DNA from: Acanthopleura granulata
Lineage: Eukaryota; Mollusca; Polyplacophora; Chitonida; Chitonidae
DNA: 64,000 nucleotides
Direction: 5' to 3'
Assembly (NCBI GenBank): GCA_016165875.1
Contig: JABBOT010000010.1
Location: forward strand, 12,859,357 to 12,923,356
Part shown: one piece after another, positions 60,445 to 64,000 of the stretch
Numbering within the stretch: position 1 is the first letter of the stretch
How the letters are laid out: the number at the start of each line of letters is the position of its first letter
Position numbers and translations under genes: made by a program
Notes under the pieces: model-generated
The model's input: only the letters and a program-made list of their open reading frames with translations
Database searches by the model: none
Told to the model about the DNA's origin: nothing

Positions 60445-60814
60445 AGGCCAGTTCGGATTCCTGAAAGTGCAGATTTTTTGATTTTATGCAGGGCATGTTG
60501 GCATTGTATCATTAATTATGAAAGATACAAATGAGTGTGAGGATACACATGGTGCACATATATATTACATGTGTGTATATCTGTGGTGGTGGTGCAGGAT
60601 TTCACTTTATTTCTGTCTATATGTAGATCTACCATTTTCTGATCATTTAATACATTTAGTTGGAAAAAATGATCAATTTTTGTAGCAATACATGTACATA
60701 TATTTGTTACCAAAGGAAACAATCCAGCCAGATTTAATGTAGTGGATGTAGTGGAAATAGATCAGGCAGATAGTAGGATCAGATGACTGCTCCTGGTGTT
60801 AAATATTAACTTAA

Positions 60815-61003
60815 CCAGTTAACTGAAGCCTAGCCCATGCTGGCTTCATCTCCTGTTGTTTGCGGGAAGGTCCTCTGTCAGCCTAGAGATGGATGTGGGT
60901 TTCCCCCGAGCTCTGACTGGTTTCATACCACCAAAAGGCAGGCTGCCATTGTGTAAGTGAAATATTCTTGAGTTTGATGTAAAACACCAGTAAAATAAAT
61001 TGA
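60815..61003 (+). mobile_element. SINE, 5'-truncated
   Basis: Lacks the tRNA-like head but has the body and tail in order: AGCCCATGCTGGCTTCATCT, GCGGGAAGGTCCTCTGTCAG, GATGGATGTGGGTTTCCCCC, GAGCTCTGACTGGTTTCATA, CTGCCATTGTGTAAGTGAAA, TATTCTTGAGTTTGATGTAA, AACACCAGTAAAATAAAT. 5' truncation is typical of LINE-mediated insertion. Confidence 0.85.
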
Positions 61004-61595
61004 TCAGTCAAAGCCTCCTTGGCTCCATACATACTCTTGGCCTTTCCTGGCTTAGAAACATTGAAAGAAAGATGAAAGTCATTTCAACATTTGACATCTT
61101 TAGGACCTGTTGGCAGGAGGACCAAAAGTTTTTCTAACTGTATGGTGGCTTCTGGTGTTGAATGACTGGTCGCCTAATTGACAGACAGCAAAACAGAGGA
61201 AAAAATGAAAAACATAGTAGAAGATGTCACACAACGCTATGTTTGAAAGTAGTACCATGCGACTGAACTGAAGAGAAACTAAGATGACAAAAACATTTCA
61301 CACATGCCTCCAAGTTTGGTGCTTGCCCATGGTTTGTCTCTACACAAGCTACATGCATTTACTTAATATATTGTTGTTAATGACTTGAGGAAGATATAGA
61401 TCTGTGACAGTGGAGGTATGAATGAACTGTGGTGTATGTCTTTGAGGACATCAAGCACACAAGGCATTCTGTGTACAGGATGATAGCACACCTCCTGTCA
61501 GATGACACTTGTTGTAGTTGAGCACTTAACATGCTGCTTACTACATCAGTAAATATAAGTGATGCGTGGCACTAAAATGCGCCAACATTCTGATC
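61004..61595. other. Non-coding stretch
   Basis: No recognisable feature. Short AT-rich frames only. Confidence 0.45.
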
Positions 61596-61659
61596 CTTCA
61601 GATTGGACAGTAGATATCTGTGTACAACTTCAGATTGGACAGTAGATATCTGTGTACAA
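61596..61659 (+). repeat. Perfect 32-bp tandem duplication
   Basis: Two identical units starting CTTCAGATTGGACAGTAGAT at 61596 and 61628. The identity indicates a very recent event. Confidence 0.95.
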
Positions 61660-61717
61660 CTTCCAAAGTAACGGTATCTTTCAGCTTCAGTAAAATTGGA
61701 CACAACGGGTGGTACTG

Positions 61718-62910
61718 ATGGGACATAAACTGGCAACTAACAATGGGACATAACTGAAGACTAGCAGAGGAGCATAAACGGATACAGTGGGACATAAACT
61801 GGAGACAGGCAGTGGGACATAACAAGAGGCTAGCAGTGCGGCATAACCAGCAATGGGACACACCGGAGACTAGCAATGGGACATAAACTGGAAACTGGCA
61901 ATGGGACATAAACTGGAGGCTATCAGAGAGACATAATCAGGAGATTAGCAGTGGGATATAAACTGGAGACTAGCAGTGGTACATAAACTGGAGACTGGCA
62001 ATGGGGCATAATCTTTAATCTGGAGACTAGCAATGGCACATAATCTGGAGACAGGCAGTGGGACATAATCTGGAGACAGGCAATGGGACATAATCTGGAG
62101 ATAGGCTGTGAGACATAAACCTGAGATTAACTGTGGGACATAACCGGAAACAAGCAGCGAGACATACGCCAGAGGCGAGAAGTGGGACATAAATTACTGA
62201 CTGGCAGTGAGACATAAACTATTGACTGGCAGCGAGACATAAACCAGAGACTGGCTTTGGTACATAAACTGGAAACTAGCAGTGGGACATAAATTGGAGA
62301 CTAGCAGTGGGACATAACCAGAGGCTAACAGTGGGACATGAACTGGAGACATCCAGTGGGACATAAACTGGAGACAGTAATGGGACATAACCAGAGAGTA
62401 GCAATGGGACATAATCTGGGAACTAGCAATGGGACATACACTGGAGACTAGCAATGGGACATAAACCAGAGACTAGCAATGGAACATAAACCAGAGACTA
62501 GCAATGGAACATAAACCAGAGACTAGCAATGGAACATAAACCAGAGACTAGCAATGGGACATAACCGGAGACTAACAGTGGGACATAAACCGGAGACTAT
62601 AAGTGAGAAATAAACTGGAGAGAAGCGGTGAGACATAAACCAAAGACTGGCAGTGAATCATAAAGCAGAGGCTAGTTGTGGGACGTAAACAGGAGACTAG
62701 AAATGGGAAATAATTAGGAGACTAGCAATGGGACATAATTTGGGGATGCACAGAGGGGCATAAAACAGAGACCAGCATTATAAAATGTAGCCCAGCAGTG
62801 GGACATGAAATGGAGACCAGCAATGGGACATAAACCTGATACAAATGAGGCAAAAACTGGAGACTACTAGTAGAACGTAAACCAGTGACTAGCAATGGGA
62901 CATGCAAAGT
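61718..62910 (+). repeat. Minisatellite, 25-bp unit, close to 50 copies
   Basis: The consensus is GAGACTAGCAATGGGACATA followed by AACTG. Copies at 62470-62570 are almost identical (GACTAGCAATGGAACATAAA at exact 25-base steps), and copies toward both edges are more diverged. Minus-strand frames through the array translate as repeating LxVSxLCPTAC-like peptides. These are artefacts, which explains the clustered frames at 61598-63111. Confidence 0.95.
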
Positions 62911-64000
62911 AAAATTATGTATTGACTGGCCTACCCGAGAAGATAAAGAAAATATATTCGGACGTAAGGACAAAAGGTTGGGCAGGAGCAGTACATGTAT
63001 TTCAAGTTCAGAGTTATAGGTAATTTTACATGTAGTAGGCCTCATAGAATTCTCTCCAGACTTGGAAACTGACATTGTTTGGGACACAAATGAGAAAAGT
63101 TCTGGTGTCAAAAATTGACTGACTGACCTTAAACCACTCTATTTTACATGTCAAAACCATCCATTCTGTCGCCCCTCAAACCACACCCTCCACCTGTAGA
63201 CCCATAAATCTGTCCCTGTGTATGTCACTGCTGATTCTTTACCATAGGGGTTGTATTTGTTGCCACAAACTTGGCTTCCTCGACTTGGCATCTTTGACCA
63301 TGGAGGAATTAAGATGGTGGTTTTGACATAACATGCCTGAAAACCCAGGTGTTTATAATACCTGTACCTGTGACAATAATTGACATCCAGAGAGAATCGG
63401 TGTTACAAATATAAAGGGTTGTGGAAGTGATCATAGTCATTATTTACCTGGAATGGTAGATAAGTTACAGCTTCACATTCAAGAAGATGTGCTAGACATA
63501 TAATCCTATTGTTTCATTGTAAAATGTCACAAAACTACCTATTCAGACACATTCAAAGTTTTACTTCCTAAGGATGTTTTTGAAATGTCAAGTGGTGAAA
63601 GGGAATCACTTATAAACTCTTGTAGTCTTATGTATTCAAAGAAAAAAATAAGAAGGTTCTTTTAGTGCTTTTCCCATGGATAAGGATAAACAGAAAATAG
63701 GTGCAAGTTTGCAATAGCTGCAACATTTGTAGCTCTAACATCTGTGGTGTGAGATTTTGTGTACTCTTGCACTGAGGCTGCTTGTTAAATGATTGCCATG
63801 TGTTGAAAGATAGATCACATTGAAAGAAAAGGTGAACCAGTTTACCTGGTTTACTCAGACATATTGTTAATTTTTTTTTTCACACATTTTTTTTCTGTCT
63901 CACAACAGAAGAAATCATTGTGTATTGAATGTGGAAAGATCCCATATGTATTGTAACAGCTAGGCATGGATTTTCCAGGAAAAAATGTTTTCTGCTTGTC
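62911..64000. other. Non-coding stretch, right edge
   Basis: A strong polypyrimidine tract followed by CACAACAG (acceptor-like AG at 63907-63908) could mark an exon running toward the edge, but all three frames close within about 20 codons. Otherwise nothing is recognised. Confidence 0.35.

Noticed and set aside
61598..63111. Six Cys/Pro/Ser-rich minus-strand frames resembling a repeat protein
   Set aside because: The 25-bp array shifts phase every unit, and all peptides derive from the same repeat in different frames.

Overview
The window is AT-rich eukaryotic, non-coding-dominated DNA, most likely from a marine invertebrate and probably a mollusc. The pointers are tRNA-derived SINEs whose 3' end carries a GTAAAACACCAATC / AAATAAATAAA tail of a kind I associate with molluscan genomes, a decayed DUF4371-type hAT transposon, very frequent TACATGTA and TAGGCCTA palindromes, and many degenerate minisatellites. 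There are no bacterial-style operons, no ribosome-binding-site-led genes and no long open reading frames. The only protein-coding sequence I recognise is a dead transposase. The species call is inference and rests on repeat style, not on a conserved gene.

Layout. 1-6 kb: AT-rich DNA with one 31-bp minisatellite (3.8-4.4 kb). 6.1-10.2 kb: a 15-bp minisatellite split by a 3.77-kb DNA transposon that has short terminal inverted repeats and an exact TA target duplication. 10.3-30 kb: an internally deleted SINE, a 77-bp tandem duplication, degenerate tandem arrays (15.5-16.5, 18.5-19.7, 20.7, 22.7 and 23.9-24.25 kb) and two SINE fragments. 30.4-32.7 kb: a 310-bp MITE, then a 40-bp minisatellite carrying a 227-bp PIF/Harbinger-like MITE with a TAA duplication. 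34-51 kb: tRNA-like elements, a degenerate array, two previously unlabelled dispersed repeat families (four copies each), two SINE insertions and a G-quadruplex-like run. 52.0-54.3 kb: a hAT element with both terminal inverted repeats and a transposase broken by two in-frame stops and three frameshifts. 56.1 kb: a near full-length SINE. 57.9-60.5 kb: a possible promoter and first exons of an unrecognised plus-strand gene. 60.8-62.9 kb: a truncated SINE and a long 25-bp minisatellite.

How it works together: the window reads as an intergenic or long-intron landscape shaped by minisatellite expansion and cut-and-paste or SINE insertion. Two transposons landed inside minisatellites, so the array phase lets the empty sites be reconstructed exactly. 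No convincing multi-gene system is visible; the best candidate for a host gene starts near 58.6 kb and would run off the right edge.
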